Assembly: GCA_963732855.1 (NCBI GenBank)
Contig: CAVTBB010000002.1
Location: 434,001 to 498,000, forward strand
Direction: 5' to 3'
DNA length: 64,000 nucleotides
DNA from: DASXVU01 sp963732855
GTDB taxonomy: Archaea > Thermoplasmatota > Thermoplasmata > Methanomassiliicoccales > UBA472
A program made the translations under genes and the position numbers. This document shows positions 1-9,010 of the stretch, piece by piece (the first letter of the stretch is position 1; each line of letters opens with the position of its first letter). The notes under the pieces were generated by a model. The model searched no databases and had not been told where the DNA came from. It was given only the letters and a program-made list of their open reading frames with translations.

Positions 1-438
1 TATACTTTCGGTCATTATAATCAAAAAAGGAGCATCCAGGCATCAGAACATGTAGCGGGTAAAATTTCAGAGATTCTGAATACTTCAAAAAAGTGCCTCT
101 CTTTGGTTTTGTATAGGTAAAAACCGATTCTGTTAGAATCGAATGACATTAAAGATTTCGAAGATCTCTTATTTGATCTACTATAAGTTGGCTTTAGTTT
201 TTAGGTATCCAGCGTAGTCCGATGAACGGCGAGTCATCACCATTCAAGCATCATTTTGGGAGGGCGGGAGCCTTCCCAAACTATCCTAAATGAAATCATT
301 TACCCACACGATGTTGAAGAGATCCAAAAAAGTCAATTCGACCTCTTAACGACCTCTCCGGCGATCGACCAGACCTCGAATGGATTCATTCAGGGGCGGT
401 AAATGTTTAATATGATTTCTGTAATACTCTGCCTGCAT
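1..438. other. Gene-free stretch upstream of tRNA-Tyr
   Basis: I see no convincing reading frame or RNA gene in this stretch. It is fairly AT-rich at its start and ends in the promoter of the tRNA gene. It may hold the end of a feature lying outside the window. Confidence 0.5.
406..413 (+). promoter_or_regulatory. TATA box of tRNA-Tyr
   Basis: The sequence TTTAATAT lies about 29 bases before the mature tRNA 5' end, the spacing expected of an archaeal TATA/BRE promoter for a tRNA transcribed with almost no leader. Confidence 0.5.
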
Positions 439-552
439 CCCGACTTAGCTTAGTCTGGCTTGAGCGGCTGACTGTAGTGGGTATACCGGCTTGCCGGTTC
501 CGAAGCCGCCGATATCAGCAGGTCCCCAGTTCAAATCTGGGAGTCGGGACCA
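439..552 (+). tRNA. tRNA-Tyr (GTA) with a 36-nt canonical intron
   Basis: The acceptor stem pairs CCCGACT (439-445) with AGTCGGG (542-548), followed by discriminator A549 and an encoded CCA (550-552). C1:G72 with A73 is the archaeal tyrosine identity set. The anticodon stem GCTGA/TCAGC (467-471, 515-519) closes a loop with anticodon GTA at 474-476. An intron of 36 bases (478-513) sits between positions 37 and 38, the standard archaeal site cut by the splicing endonuclease. The T arm is CCCAG-TTCAAAT-CTGGG (525-541). Confidence 0.93.
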
Positions 553-635
553 CCCTTTTCCACTTACTCGCATTATGATCTTGGGCAGGTAAGACTGCCG
601 ATGACCGGGATTGAAAGGTTTTCGAGGCTCGGACC

Positions 636-1919
636 TTATGATAGAAGCGCCTCGATTGCTCGCTCAGACTCGTCAAGGACTTTCGCCTCATCTAAGCTCT
701 TGACCACGCGGTCCTTCATCACAACTCTTCCGTCGCATATGACCGTCTTGACTTCTCCCCTGCCGGCAGAGTAAACAATGTTCGAAACGATATTATCTGG
801 CAGCATCGGCCGTAGGCTAGGCGATCGCCCATCCAGTATGACCAGATCTGCCCTCTTTCCCACCTCGATCGATCCGATCTGGTCGGAAAGGCCCAGTGCC
901 TTGGCGCCGCCCAGCGTTGCGAAATCGAGCACCTGTTGCGCGGGCAACACCGTCGGGTCCCATCGGGAAGCTTTCTGCAACAATGATAAGGTCTTCATTT
1001 CCCCGAACATGTCCAGGCTGTTGTTGGTCGTGCTTCCATCGGTGCCGATAGAGACGTTCACTTCGTTCTGAAGCATCTCCGGGATAGGTGCGACCCCTCC
1101 CGTAGCCAGTTTCATGTTCGATACTGGACAGGTCGAAACAGACACTTTCTGCCTACCTAAAATCTTGACCTCATTGATGGTGAGCCATGCCGAATGGGCT
1201 GCGATGCACCGTTCGTTAAGGACGCCGATCTTACCCAGATATTCGGCTGGACGGAGACCTTCCTTCCTCTTGTGATCGTAGACCTCCTTCCGCGTCTCGG
1301 ATAAATGGAACGTCATATGCCTACCAGACGCCTCCGAGTATTCGTTGGACGAAACGAATGTCTCCGTCGAACAGACATAGACCCCTTGAAGCCCGATTCC
1401 TGGGATGACCCGGGTGCTGTCCTTGAATTGCTCACAAAACCTCTTGCAGTTGTCCAGCGGGACGCCTTTCTGCGTCGTATATTCGACGTCGAGCACTGCC
1501 CAGCACAACATGCCCCTTAGGCCTGCCTGTTCGACTACCTTACCGATCACATCCTCAGAATAGTAGAGATCGACGAACGATGTCGTGCCCGAACGAATCA
1601 TCTCCAGGCATCCGAGAGCCGCTCCGCCCTTGATGTCCTTATCCGTGCGCTTCGAATCCAATGCGAACACCCTATCCAGGAAGTTCGGGAATGTGACATC
1701 ATCGGCGACCGCCTTCATCGTCGCCATGGCCACATGGCTGTGCGTGTTGATCAGGCCAGGCATGACCACATCGCCTTTTGCGTCGATCACATGATCGGCA
1801 GAGTCAGTGACCTTCCCGATCGCAGCGATCTTATCACCATCAACCAGGATGTCACCCTTTAGAATCTCCCTTCCAGCATTCTGGGTCACAATGTGAGCGT
1901 TCTTGATCAGCGTCGTCAT
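636..1919 (-). CDS. dadD: Amidohydrolase, 5'-deoxyadenosine / S-adenosylhomocysteine deaminase type
   Basis: This 427-residue protein belongs to the metal-dependent amidohydrolase family that deaminates 5'-deoxyadenosine, S-adenosylhomocysteine or methylthioadenosine in the cytosol. In methanogens it salvages the 5'-deoxyadenosine made by radical SAM enzymes. The metal-binding H-x-H pair is at residues 60 and 62 (in NTHSHVAM); further family motifs HLSET, HSAWL and GTDGSTTNN follow in order. The start at 1919 gives the normal N-terminus (MTTLIKNA); a longer reading to 2054 would run into the divergent gene and has no family support. The exact substrate among the adenosine derivatives is inferred, not visible. 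Confidence 0.85.
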   Translation of the reverse strand: MTTLIKNAHIVTQNAGREILKGDILVDGDKIAAIGKVTDSADHVIDAKGDVVMPGLINTHSHVAMATMKAVADDVTFPNFLDRVFALDSKRTDKDIKGGAALGCLEMIRSGTTSFVDLYYSEDVIGKVVEQAGLRGMLCWAVLDVEYTTQKGVPLDNCKRFCEQFKDSTRVIPGIGLQGVYVCSTETFVSSNEYSEASGRHMTFHLSETRKEVYDHKRKEGLRPAEYLGKIGVLNERCIAAHSAWLTINEVKILGRQKVSVSTCPVSNMKLATGGVAPIPEMLQNEVNVSIGTDGSTTNNSLDMFGEMKTLSLLQKASRWDPTVLPAQQVLDFATLGGAKALGLSDQIGSIEVGKRADLVILDGRSPSLRPMLPDNIVSNIVYSAGRGEVKTVICDGRVVMKDRVVKSLDEAKVLDESERAIEALLS

Positions 1920-2047
1920 CCGGATCGGAGTCGCTATCCTTTCCAAAATAGATAATCCTTCTTGGCATTCATGAATTGTCGTGCCATCCGAAAGATTCAA
2001 GCAATCGGAAGGTTTGGGGGAGCACGTATCGGATTCTGGTGTTTTAC

Positions 2048-2893
2048 TTGACAACCTTGACGTTCCTGGGGACTGGCGGAGGAAGGTTCGCCACCATCTA
2101 CCAGGTCCGCGCCACCGGCGGGTTGTACGTAAAGGATGTGGCTAGGGTCCACATCGACCCGGGACCGACCGCCCTCTACAATATGAGCCGGCTGCATCTC
2201 GATCCGGCCAAGACAGACGCTTTGCTCATCTCGCATTGCCACCCTGATCATTATTCGGACGCAGAGGTGCTGGTCGAGGGCATGACCCGGGGCGGACTGA
2301 AGAAGAGGGGCATGGTTGTCGGCTCAAAGAGCGTACTGGACGGTTATGAGGGCCACGGACCCGCCCTTTCTAGCTACCACCGCTCCATACCTGACAAGGT
2401 CCTCTCGGTGAAAGGGGGCGACCTGTTTAAGGTCGGTGCCATGGATGTCAAAGTGACCACGACCAGGCATAGTGACCCTTCAGGAGTCGGTTTCATACTT
2501 GGCACTCAGAACGGTGCCATCTCGTACATGAGCGACACCGAGTTCGATTATGAAGTGATCAAGCAGCATGCAGGGTCACGCATAATCATCCTGGCTCTGA
2601 CCCGGCCACTGAATTCGCGTGTTTCCAATCATATCTGCACAGAAGATGCGCTGGAGATTGCCCAAATGGTTCGGCCGCAGATGATCATTCTGACCCATTT
2701 CGGAGCCAAGCTAGTGCATGAAGGACCGGGCAAACAGGCAGCATTCATCGAGGAGAATTCGGGTGTGCGCACTGTGGCGGCCGAGGACCTAATGAACATC
2801 CAGGTAGGCAAAGTGATCCGAGTCTCGAAGAACGGGGAACAGAACGAGCTTGAGATCGACGAAGAGAAGATTGATAGCAACGTCGATCTCTAA
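2048..2893 (+). CDS. MBL-fold metallohydrolase
   Basis: A metallo-beta-lactamase-fold protein of 281 residues if it starts at the TTG at 2048, which gives the normal first beta strand (LTFLGTGGGRF). Upstream codons lack family character. The metal motif H-x-H-x-D-H is at residues 63-68 (HCHPDH), and SDTEFDYE and LTHFG supply likely further ligands. It resembles archaeal ribonuclease Z/phosphodiesterase-like MBL proteins, but the substrate cannot be told. It is divergent from the deaminase, 128 bases away, so both probably share one promoter region. Confidence 0.8.
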   Translation: MTTLTFLGTGGGRFATIYQVRATGGLYVKDVARVHIDPGPTALYNMSRLHLDPAKTDALLISHCHPDHYSDAEVLVEGMTRGGLKKRGMVVGSKSVLDGYEGHGPALSSYHRSIPDKVLSVKGGDLFKVGAMDVKVTTTRHSDPSGVGFILGTQNGAISYMSDTEFDYEVIKQHAGSRIIILALTRPLNSRVSNHICTEDALEIAQMVRPQMIILTHFGAKLVHEGPGKQAAFIEENSGVRTVAAEDLMNIQVGKVIRVSKNGEQNELEIDEEKIDSNVDL

Positions 2894-2923
2894 TGGGGCT
2901 GTCCAAATGGGGATTCTCGATAA

Positions 2924-2953
2924 TAAGCGTTTCCGGACTGCTGGAACGCTTTT
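2924..2953 (+). terminator. Hairpin followed by a T-rich run
   Basis: An imperfect inverted repeat (AAGCGTTTCC... against ...GGAACGCTT) ending in TTTT lies between the MBL gene and the CobW-like gene. It would end transcription of the MBL gene. Confidence 0.4.
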
Positions 2954-3031
2954 CCACCACCAATCGTTTTCGGGCAATTTGGATCAGGTCCTTTGATTTG
3001 GAAACAAGATTTTACACGCTGGGTAGCAAAG

Positions 3032-3041
3032 GCTTTTATGC
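3032..3041 (+). promoter_or_regulatory. TATA box of the corrinoid-activation operon
   Basis: GCTTTTATGC lies about 26 bases before the ATG at 3063. This suggests a leaderless or nearly leaderless transcript covering the GTPase, the His-tailed protein and ramA. Confidence 0.5.
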
Positions 3042-3062
3042 GCACCTAACGATTGTTGTACG

Positions 3063-3665
3063 ATGATGGTCTGCTTGATATCTGGCTTCCTGGGCAGTGG
3101 GAAGACCACTCTGTTGATTAAACTCGCAAAGAGGCTTGGGGAAAAGAAGAAACGAGTAGCGGTCGTGGTCAACGAGCTTGGAGAGGTCGGCGTGGACGGG
3201 GCCGTGATCGATGCTTATGGTCTGAGGAGTGTCGAGCTGACCGAGGGATGCATCTGTTGTTCCCTGTCTGGCAGTCTCATGTACACGCTGCAGACGATCG
3301 CCAAGGAATATAAGCCTGACGTCATATTCATCGAGCCGACCGGTGTCGCGCTCCCCAACAAGATCAATGATATCGTCCGAAGGTCGATGATCCATGCAGA
3401 AAAGAGCTACGGGATGGTGATCGTGGATGCCTTCAGGGCCAAGAAGATCCATCGGGAGTGCGAGCTGTTCTTCCGGCGTCAGATCGAAGGGGAGGACATG
3501 ATCGTCATCAACAAGATCGAGCTGGTTGATGAGGCCACGCTTCAGGAGGTCAAGGACCTGGTCTCATCGCTCAATCCGAGGGGCAGCATTATGGAGATCT
3601 CGGCAAAAGAGGAAAAGGGATTGGATGAGATCGCGGACACCATCGCCCTGGAGGCTACTCTGTGA
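3063..3665 (+). CDS. CobW/HypB-like P-loop GTPase (COG0523 type)
   Basis: A 200-residue GTPase of the G3E family (HypB, UreG, CobW), whose members load metal or cofactor into target enzymes. Walker A is GFLGSGKTT at residues 8-16. The C-x-C-C metal motif typical of COG0523 is at residues 63-66 (GCICC). A Walker B-like IEPTG and the base-recognition motif NKIE follow. It lacks the long C-terminal domain of full CobW proteins. It overlaps the next gene by four bases (GTGA), so the two are translationally coupled, and both lie directly before ramA. This suggests a role in metal or corrinoid delivery to methyltransferases; that role is inference. Confidence 0.82.
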   Translation: MMVCLISGFLGSGKTTLLIKLAKRLGEKKKRVAVVVNELGEVGVDGAVIDAYGLRSVELTEGCICCSLSGSLMYTLQTIAKEYKPDVIFIEPTGVALPNKINDIVRRSMIHAEKSYGMVIVDAFRAKKIHRECELFFRRQIEGEDMIVINKIELVDEATLQEVKDLVSSLNPRGSIMEISAKEEKGLDEIADTIALEATL

Positions 3666-4090
3666 GCGATGACGACTCAAAGAGCCTGGCTGAGGCTGGT
3701 ACGTTCGGGGTCGAGATCACCTTCAAGGCGAAAAGCATGAAGAAGGACGTGTTCGTCGGCGAGCTGAGCCAATTCCTAATGTCGATCGCAAAAGATGTAG
3801 AAGCGAGGAAGGGCGGGTTGATCGGCCACGTCAAGGCGTTCGCCCGGGTAGATGAGGGATTTGTTAGATTCAACATAGTCGACAGCGAGCTCGGCATCGA
3901 CATTGGTGACGAGATAAGATCGGAGCACGTGAATGGCGGGACCATCAAGGTCATGGCCGCCGTGGTGGGTGTCGATGATCACCGAGTGGAGGAGATCATC
4001 GAGAAGAGGATCGGGGACCTGAGCAAGGTCATGGACATTGAGGTGGCGGACCATGAGGACCACGATCATTGCCATGATGACGGGGAGTGA
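3662..4090 (+). CDS. Hypothetical protein with a His/Asp-rich metal-binding tail
   Basis: I do not recognise this 142-residue protein. It starts at a GTG that overlaps the stop codon of the GTPase. The body is a soluble alpha/beta domain; the last 15 residues contain DHEDHDHCHDD, a tail like those of metal chaperones. Its position between a COG0523 GTPase and ramA suggests the two proteins act together in handling a metal, perhaps cobalt, zinc or iron. That function is inference from the tail and the neighbours. Confidence 0.7.
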   Translation: MSDDDSKSLAEAGTFGVEITFKAKSMKKDVFVGELSQFLMSIAKDVEARKGGLIGHVKAFARVDEGFVRFNIVDSELGIDIGDEIRSEHVNGGTIKVMAAVVGVDDHRVEEIIEKRIGDLSKVMDIEVADHEDHDHCHDDGE

Positions 4091-4095
4091 GACCC

Positions 4096-5736
4096 ATGTA
4101 CGGAATATCTATCGATGTAGGCACGAGCGGGACGAGAGTGCATGCGCTAGATCTGGACGCGAAAAAGATCATCTCAACGGCAATGACCGTCAGGCATCCG
4201 GTCCCTGGAGCGAACGTGATGGACCACCTGACATACTGTATTGAGGTGGACCAGGACCTGGCCAACGAATTGATGATCGATACGGTCAACCGCCTGATCC
4301 GGCTGCTGGAGATCGACCTGCAGAAGGTCGAAAGACTGGCCGTATGCGGTAACCCGATCCAGCTTTCAATATTCCAGAACATGGAACTAAGGGACCTGGC
4401 CTTCGTGGGCGAAAGGTCGTTGAAGTCCAAGGGCGTGACGGCGCAAAAACGCGATGCTAGGATCATGTCTTCCGAAGCGATCGGCATTGATCTGGGCGGC
4501 CCCAACGCCGATGTCTATGTACCGCCATCCATAGCACACGAGATCGGCGCAGATGCTCTGGCCATGATGTTCAAGACCGGCCTTTTGGATCGCAAGGAAC
4601 CATGCCTGGTCACAGACTACGGCACGAACGCGGAAATGGCCCTAAAGGTAGGCGACGAGATATACACCGGATCGGCCGCAGCCGGACCGGCCATGGAAGG
4701 ACAGGCCATCCACTTCGGTATGCTGGCCGCTCCTGGCGCGATATCCGATATCGATTATGAGGGACACTGGCGCTGCAAGGTCCTGGATGACACGCTGATG
4801 CCGGTCGATGGGGACAAGATCGACCCGACCTCGGGCGATATCGTCGAAGAGGGTAACATGCATGGGAGGTCCAGAGGTGTGACCGGCACTGGTGTCATCG
4901 CTGCGATCGCCACTGGTCTGGACACTGGCCTGATCAAGGCCCCGCACATCCTGACATCGGACGGCAAACTGCACTTGCAGGATGGGGTCTTCATCGATGA
5001 CCATGATTTCCAAGAGGCGGCGAAGGCTTTCGGTGCCATGAGGGCCGGGCACTTTACACTGCTGGAAAAGGCGGGTATAACATTTGATGATCTGGACAGC
5101 ATGTATATGAGCGGCGCGTCAGGAACCTACGTGGACGCGCTAAAGGCGCAAAGGGTGGGGCTTATTCCGCCTACACCGAAGAACATCTACCAAGTGGGAA
5201 ACACCTCTCTGGCGATGGCGACGGACATCGTTAAGGACCCGAACCTGATGGAGACATTGCAGGAGATGGCTCACAACATCCGGTCCAACCATGTTATGTT
5301 CGCCACCGACAAGGTGTTCGAAACGCTCTACATCCAGGAGCTCGCCTTGTGGCAGGAAGGAATGCCAATACAATCCTACAACTTCTTCCTGCAGAGCATG
5401 GGTATCCAGCCATTACCGGAGAAATTCCGCGAGGCCAACGTGTTCAAGATCGTTCAGCGGGACATTCCTATCCTGGGGGACAAAGGTCTGAAGATCCTGA
5501 CCGACATCGGGACGAAGCTGAAAGGCACCTTCGACGGATGCATATCGTGCATGAAATGCGCCGAGAGCTGTCCGGAGAGAGCGCTGACGGTAGAGAAGAG
5601 TGCGAGCGGGGAACCGGAGATTACGGTTTCCTCAGACCTATGCAACGGAACCGCTTGCATGAGGTGCGAACGCGCCTGCCCTGAGAAGGTTTTCAAGTTC
5701 AAAGGTTTGAGGAGCACGAGGTCGGCAAGAAAATGA
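4096..5736 (+). CDS. ramA: RamA-type corrinoid protein reductive activase
   Basis: This 546-residue protein matches the DUF4445/RamA family, which uses ATP to reduce inactive Co(II) corrinoid to Co(I) on methyltransferase partners such as MtaC or MtbC. The N-terminal ASKHA-type ATPase region begins with SIDVGTSGT; later motifs are DYGTNAEMAL and GSAAAGPAMEG. Two [4Fe-4S] clusters at the C-terminus are shown by CISCMKCAESCP and by CNGTACMRCERACP. The ATG at 4096 follows GGGGAGTGA at good distance and is preferred to the GTG at 4087. It is the third gene of the operon and lies opposite mtaCB, whose corrinoid it probably activates. Confidence 0.9.
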   Translation: MYGISIDVGTSGTRVHALDLDAKKIISTAMTVRHPVPGANVMDHLTYCIEVDQDLANELMIDTVNRLIRLLEIDLQKVERLAVCGNPIQLSIFQNMELRDLAFVGERSLKSKGVTAQKRDARIMSSEAIGIDLGGPNADVYVPPSIAHEIGADALAMMFKTGLLDRKEPCLVTDYGTNAEMALKVGDEIYTGSAAAGPAMEGQAIHFGMLAAPGAISDIDYEGHWRCKVLDDTLMPVDGDKIDPTSGDIVEEGNMHGRSRGVTGTGVIAAIATGLDTGLIKAPHILTSDGKLHLQDGVFIDDHDFQEAAKAFGAMRAGHFTLLEKAGITFDDLDSMYMSGASGTYVDALKAQRVGLIPPTPKNIYQVGNTSLAMATDIVKDPNLMETLQEMAHNIRSNHVMFATDKVFETLYIQELALWQEGMPIQSYNFFLQSMGIQPLPEKFREANVFKIVQRDIPILGDKGLKILTDIGTKLKGTFDGCISCMKCAESCPERALTVEKSASGEPEITVSSDLCNGTACMRCERACPEKVFKFKGLRSTRSARK

Positions 5737-6343
5737 CGGTAGAGGAAATAGACCTGCACTAGATGACCACGGAGGATTTGGCCAAATATCTTCCGCCGGA
5801 AGGTTGCAAGGGAGGGGATTTGCAGGAGTGAAAGCCCTATTCGAGGCTTTGGTCAGCGTAGGTCAAAGTTTCAGAATGACCCGATATCTCGCAGAAGCTG
5901 GCGGATGCTATTGAAGGGACCCTGTCCCCGGACCCAAGAATACCGGAGCGCGATCCAATGATGAAAAAGTCGAGGAAAAACTGATCGAGATCAACTCTCT
6001 AGATGGTTCTTCACCGGTTCTCATAACCGGCAACTCCGTCATCATGAAACAGATCATGACCATCATCTTCAGCAAGACTGAGGTCGAGGCGTTCTGGTCC
6101 TGATGGAGACATTGGGCTATGCGGTCGACGATGCGATTAATTAGAACACATTCACCGCGATGAGCGTGATCAAGGCATGATGGACGGCGGGATCTCACCC
6201 CAGTATCGTCAACGAATGAAACTCATCATTCCAGGAGTGATCGAGATGACAAAAAGCTCGATCGAACACATCACCAAATGGCCTACAGAGATGGACCGAT
6301 CAGCGGTTTCGAGCTCCCGATATTCCTAACTTCCAGGAACTAA
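5733..6343 (+). pseudogene. Decayed CdhD/HgcA-like corrinoid-domain protein with N-terminal Fe-S motif
   Basis: The gene begins at an ATG overlapping the ramA stop (ATGA) but carries several in-frame stops and frameshifts. Readable pieces in different frames are an N-terminal block with LAKYLPPEGCKGGD, like the LLPKTNCGKCG Fe-S motif (PF04060); then PVLITGNSVIMKQIMT, METLGYAVDDAI, KLIIPGVIEM and GPISGFELPIFLTSR. Their order matches the CdhD/HgcA-type domain (PF03599). Such genes often accompany RamA-like genes. The number of lesions argues for true decay rather than one sequencing error. Family assignment is by eye from short blocks. Confidence 0.55.
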
Positions 6344-6442
6344 ACACTTTACCTCTGTTTCTCGTTCTATTACATTTATCATATCGTTGCTCGTGCATTT
6401 CATGTCTCAAGGAACCAGCATGCCGTCAGGTTCACAAAATTA

Positions 6443-6478
6443 TAGAAAAAGAGGAAAAGATTGGAAAAAGGTTTGAAA
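6443..6478 (-). terminator. Pyrimidine/T-rich terminator after mtaB
   Basis: On the minus strand the sequence just past the mtaB stop holds three T runs (CCTTTTTCC, CTTTTCC, CTTTTTC) within 36 bases. This is the usual form of an archaeal intrinsic terminator, which needs no hairpin. Confidence 0.5.
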
Positions 6479-6495
6479 GGGATATCACTCCGCGT

Positions 6496-7902
6496 TTACA
6501 GCCCGTAGTTCTTCGGGTTGAACGCCTGGACGTCCTTGTACTGCTTCAGGCACTGGTCGAGGAACTTTCCTTCCTCATCCGGCATAGCCTTCAGGTCAGT
6601 CAGCATCTTGTTCAGCATGTCACCCTCGTGCTTGCTGAGCTTCAGGCCGTTCTTCGCCTTGGAGGACTCGAGGATCAACTCGGCTGCCTTGGTACCGGCT
6701 GCCTTCGACCTGAGGTAGATGTTGTCTCCCTCTGCGACGATGGCCTCACCGATCTTGTATGCGTTGTCGTACCTCAGGCAGAAGCCTTCCGGGCTCCTGA
6801 ACGAGTCACAAGCGGCGTACAAGTCCCTAAGGACCTTGTCCTGCTTCAGCTGCTTCGCGGTGTTCATCAAGGCCGCCTCGTATCCTATGACTCCGAGCCA
6901 GCACTGGACGGATGAGCCACCGAACTCCGGGTGGTATTCAACCGACTCGTTGGACCACAGGTCGCAGGTCGACGCGATGAGGTTACCCATCAGGTCAGCG
7001 TGGGCGTCTTGGGCTCCCTTCCCCTCTTGGGCGGATGGGCGTCCAGAGATTGCCTTCAGGATCGGGCCTTCATAGCCGCAGTCCTTGTCCGGGCCAGTTG
7101 CGCCAGCCTCAATTGCCACCAGTGTCCTGGCGGAGGCGATGCAGCGGGTAACTGCCGAGAAGGTTCTCGGGATATCCTTGTCCAGGTAGCCACCGGCCAT
7201 GAACATAGATGTGTTCGCACCGGCGCAGTTTGTGTCTCCGCCTGCGATGACCTTGTTCTTCTTGGCGATGTCTACGATCTGGGGCCACAGCCACTCCATG
7301 TCGATGGAGCCGAGGTAGCCGATACCGAAGAGCCATCCCTTGATATCCTGGTGCAGGATAGCGTAGTCGGACATCTCCTTTCCACCCATTGATTCGATCG
7401 AGAGGACATCTGCGCCGTTCTTGGCCGCGATTTCCAACGACTCGATGACCTTCTCTGGGTAGGAGTGCTTCTTGTCCTGTCCCTCTCTGAGCCCTTCCTC
7501 AGCGAGCCTCATGTCTGCGACGGTGTGCCTGATTGACAATGCAACGCCATACTCGTCGTGGTACTTCTTCATGAGCTCCTTCTGACCTGAGACTACCGGC
7601 TTGGCGAACTTTTCTGGGTCGTTACCGAGCTGGTAGATCCACTCGTTCTCCAGCTGAACAGCTGGGAAACCTAGGGTTACTGCCCTGTCGAGGATATCCT
7701 TGGTGATATAGTCGACGTACTCGCGCCTCAGGGTGTCTGGGTTCTTCTCAGCACCGGGTCTCGGGGCGAAGTTGATTTCCGGGATAACCCATCCGGCACC
7801 GGCCTTCTGGCCCAGTCCGTATGATACCGGGTATTTCGCGTCACCGAAGACGAGGTCGTCTGCGCTCTTAGTCTCCATCTTTGTGAATCTCTTTATTGCC
7901 AT
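6496..7902 (-). CDS. mtaB: Methanol:corrinoid methyltransferase MtaB
   Basis: MtaB cleaves the C-O bond of methanol and transfers the methyl group to the corrinoid of MtaC, the first step of methylotrophic methanogenesis. The 468-residue length is normal. The three zinc ligands known from Methanosarcina barkeri MtaB (Glu164, Cys220, Cys269) appear here as Glu170, Cys226 (GGDTNCAGAN) and Cys275 (DKDCGYEG), with the same offset of six throughout. A strong ribosome binding site (GGGGGGGTG) precedes the ATG. It is the second gene of an mtaCB operon, 19 bases after mtaC, and ends in a T-rich terminator. Confidence 0.97.
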   Translation of the reverse strand: MAIKRFTKMETKSADDLVFGDAKYPVSYGLGQKAGAGWVIPEINFAPRPGAEKNPDTLRREYVDYITKDILDRAVTLGFPAVQLENEWIYQLGNDPEKFAKPVVSGQKELMKKYHDEYGVALSIRHTVADMRLAEEGLREGQDKKHSYPEKVIESLEIAAKNGADVLSIESMGGKEMSDYAILHQDIKGWLFGIGYLGSIDMEWLWPQIVDIAKKNKVIAGGDTNCAGANTSMFMAGGYLDKDIPRTFSAVTRCIASARTLVAIEAGATGPDKDCGYEGPILKAISGRPSAQEGKGAQDAHADLMGNLIASTCDLWSNESVEYHPEFGGSSVQCWLGVIGYEAALMNTAKQLKQDKVLRDLYAACDSFRSPEGFCLRYDNAYKIGEAIVAEGDNIYLRSKAAGTKAAELILESSKAKNGLKLSKHEGDMLNKMLTDLKAMPDEEGKFLDQCLKQYKDVQAFNPKNYGL

Positions 7903-7921
7903 GTCTTTTCACCCCCCCAAT

Positions 7922-8707
7922 TTACGCCTTCCCCGAAGTTATGTCATCCCACTTGGATCTGACCTTCTTCCAGTCCCAGCCTTCCGCTACCTTGTCGGCT
8001 AGTGGCGGGCCTTGTGCTGCTGCGACGGCGTAAACTCCGAGCGGGTAGGACTCTACATATGCCCTGTTCACTGCACCGCCGGCGCAGATGAATGGGATCT
8101 CCATACCGTGCTCGATCAGTCTCTCCGCAACCCTCGGGAATGCGGACATGGTGGTGGTCATTAGCGCAGTTCCGGTTACTATGTCTGGCTTAACCTCAAG
8201 AACTGTCTTGACAACATCATCGACCGGCACATCCCTACCCATGTCGACAACACCGTAGCCGTGCGATCTAAACATGACGGCGGCGATGTTCTTGCCGATG
8301 TCGTGCGGGTCACCTTCGGCGACCATCATGACAATGTTGCCCTTCATAACCCTGTCACCCTTCAGGCTCTTCTCAGCGAGCTTGATGCCCCTGTCGAATG
8401 CGTCCGCAGCGACCATGACGTGCGGCAGGTAGTAGATACCCCTTCCGTACAGTTCGCTAACGACGTCCATTCCCTTCAGGAGTCCCTTCTCGATTAATTC
8501 CTCGGGGCCGAACTTGCCCAAGGCTGCCTTTACATCCGCTTCGACGTCCTTATACTTCATGAAAACAACGTCTTCAGCGACTTTCTTCAGCAGCGGGTCC
8601 TTCGGCAGGATCTTAGCCGCGATGTCTTCTGGCTTCTCTTTAGCTTCTACGAGTATGTCGTAGCGTCTAAAGACCATGTCGTAGTTTACACTAGATATGT
8701 CTATCAT
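7922..8707 (-). CDS. mtaC: Methanol corrinoid protein MtaC
   Basis: This 261-residue protein carries the corrinoid that accepts the methyl group from MtaB and gives it to MtaA. A helical cap domain (residues 30-120) is followed by the B12-binding domain with the base-off motif D-x-H-x-x-G at residues 133-138 (DPHDIG), His135 being the lower cobalt ligand. The later GTALMTT and GGAVN motifs fit the corrinoid tail pocket. AGGGGTG precedes the ATG. It is the first gene of mtaCB and is preceded by a long AT-rich leader. Confidence 0.97.
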   Translation of the reverse strand: MIDISSVNYDMVFRRYDILVEAKEKPEDIAAKILPKDPLLKKVAEDVVFMKYKDVEADVKAALGKFGPEELIEKGLLKGMDVVSELYGRGIYYLPHVMVAADAFDRGIKLAEKSLKGDRVMKGNIVMMVAEGDPHDIGKNIAAVMFRSHGYGVVDMGRDVPVDDVVKTVLEVKPDIVTGTALMTTTMSAFPRVAERLIEHGMEIPFICAGGAVNRAYVESYPLGVYAVAAAQGPPLADKVAEGWDWKKVRSKWDDITSGKA

Positions 8708-9010
8708 TTATACACCCCTAATAACTCCTCCAAACTGCAAACCCGAATCGCTCCGGGCTCGCAATAATGTACTTGCCTTTAGGGTATATTAACCTATTGT
8801 TTAGGTAGATATTATATATTAATGATATTAGTTATTGATTCTTATAATAACATACTTATGCGTTTGGTGGATAATACATCCATCATATCTGGCTATTAGA
8901 TTTGATACCCTAAAGATGAATAACGGAAACAATTGTTTATTAGGTTCCATTAATTTAATTTGATAGTATGTTAATATATATAATAATATAATTATCATAT
9001 AATCAAACAA
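8708..9010 (-). promoter_or_regulatory. AT-rich promoter and leader region of mtaCB
   Basis: The 300 bases before mtaC are markedly more AT-rich than the surrounding genes and contain several TATA-like boxes read on the minus strand, e.g. AATATATAAT at 8811-8820 and another near 8981-9000. If the proximal box is used, mtaC would have a leader of about 85 bases, long enough for regulation. Long 5' leaders are known for methanol methyltransferase operons of Methanosarcina. The exact start site is not visible. Confidence 0.5.
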
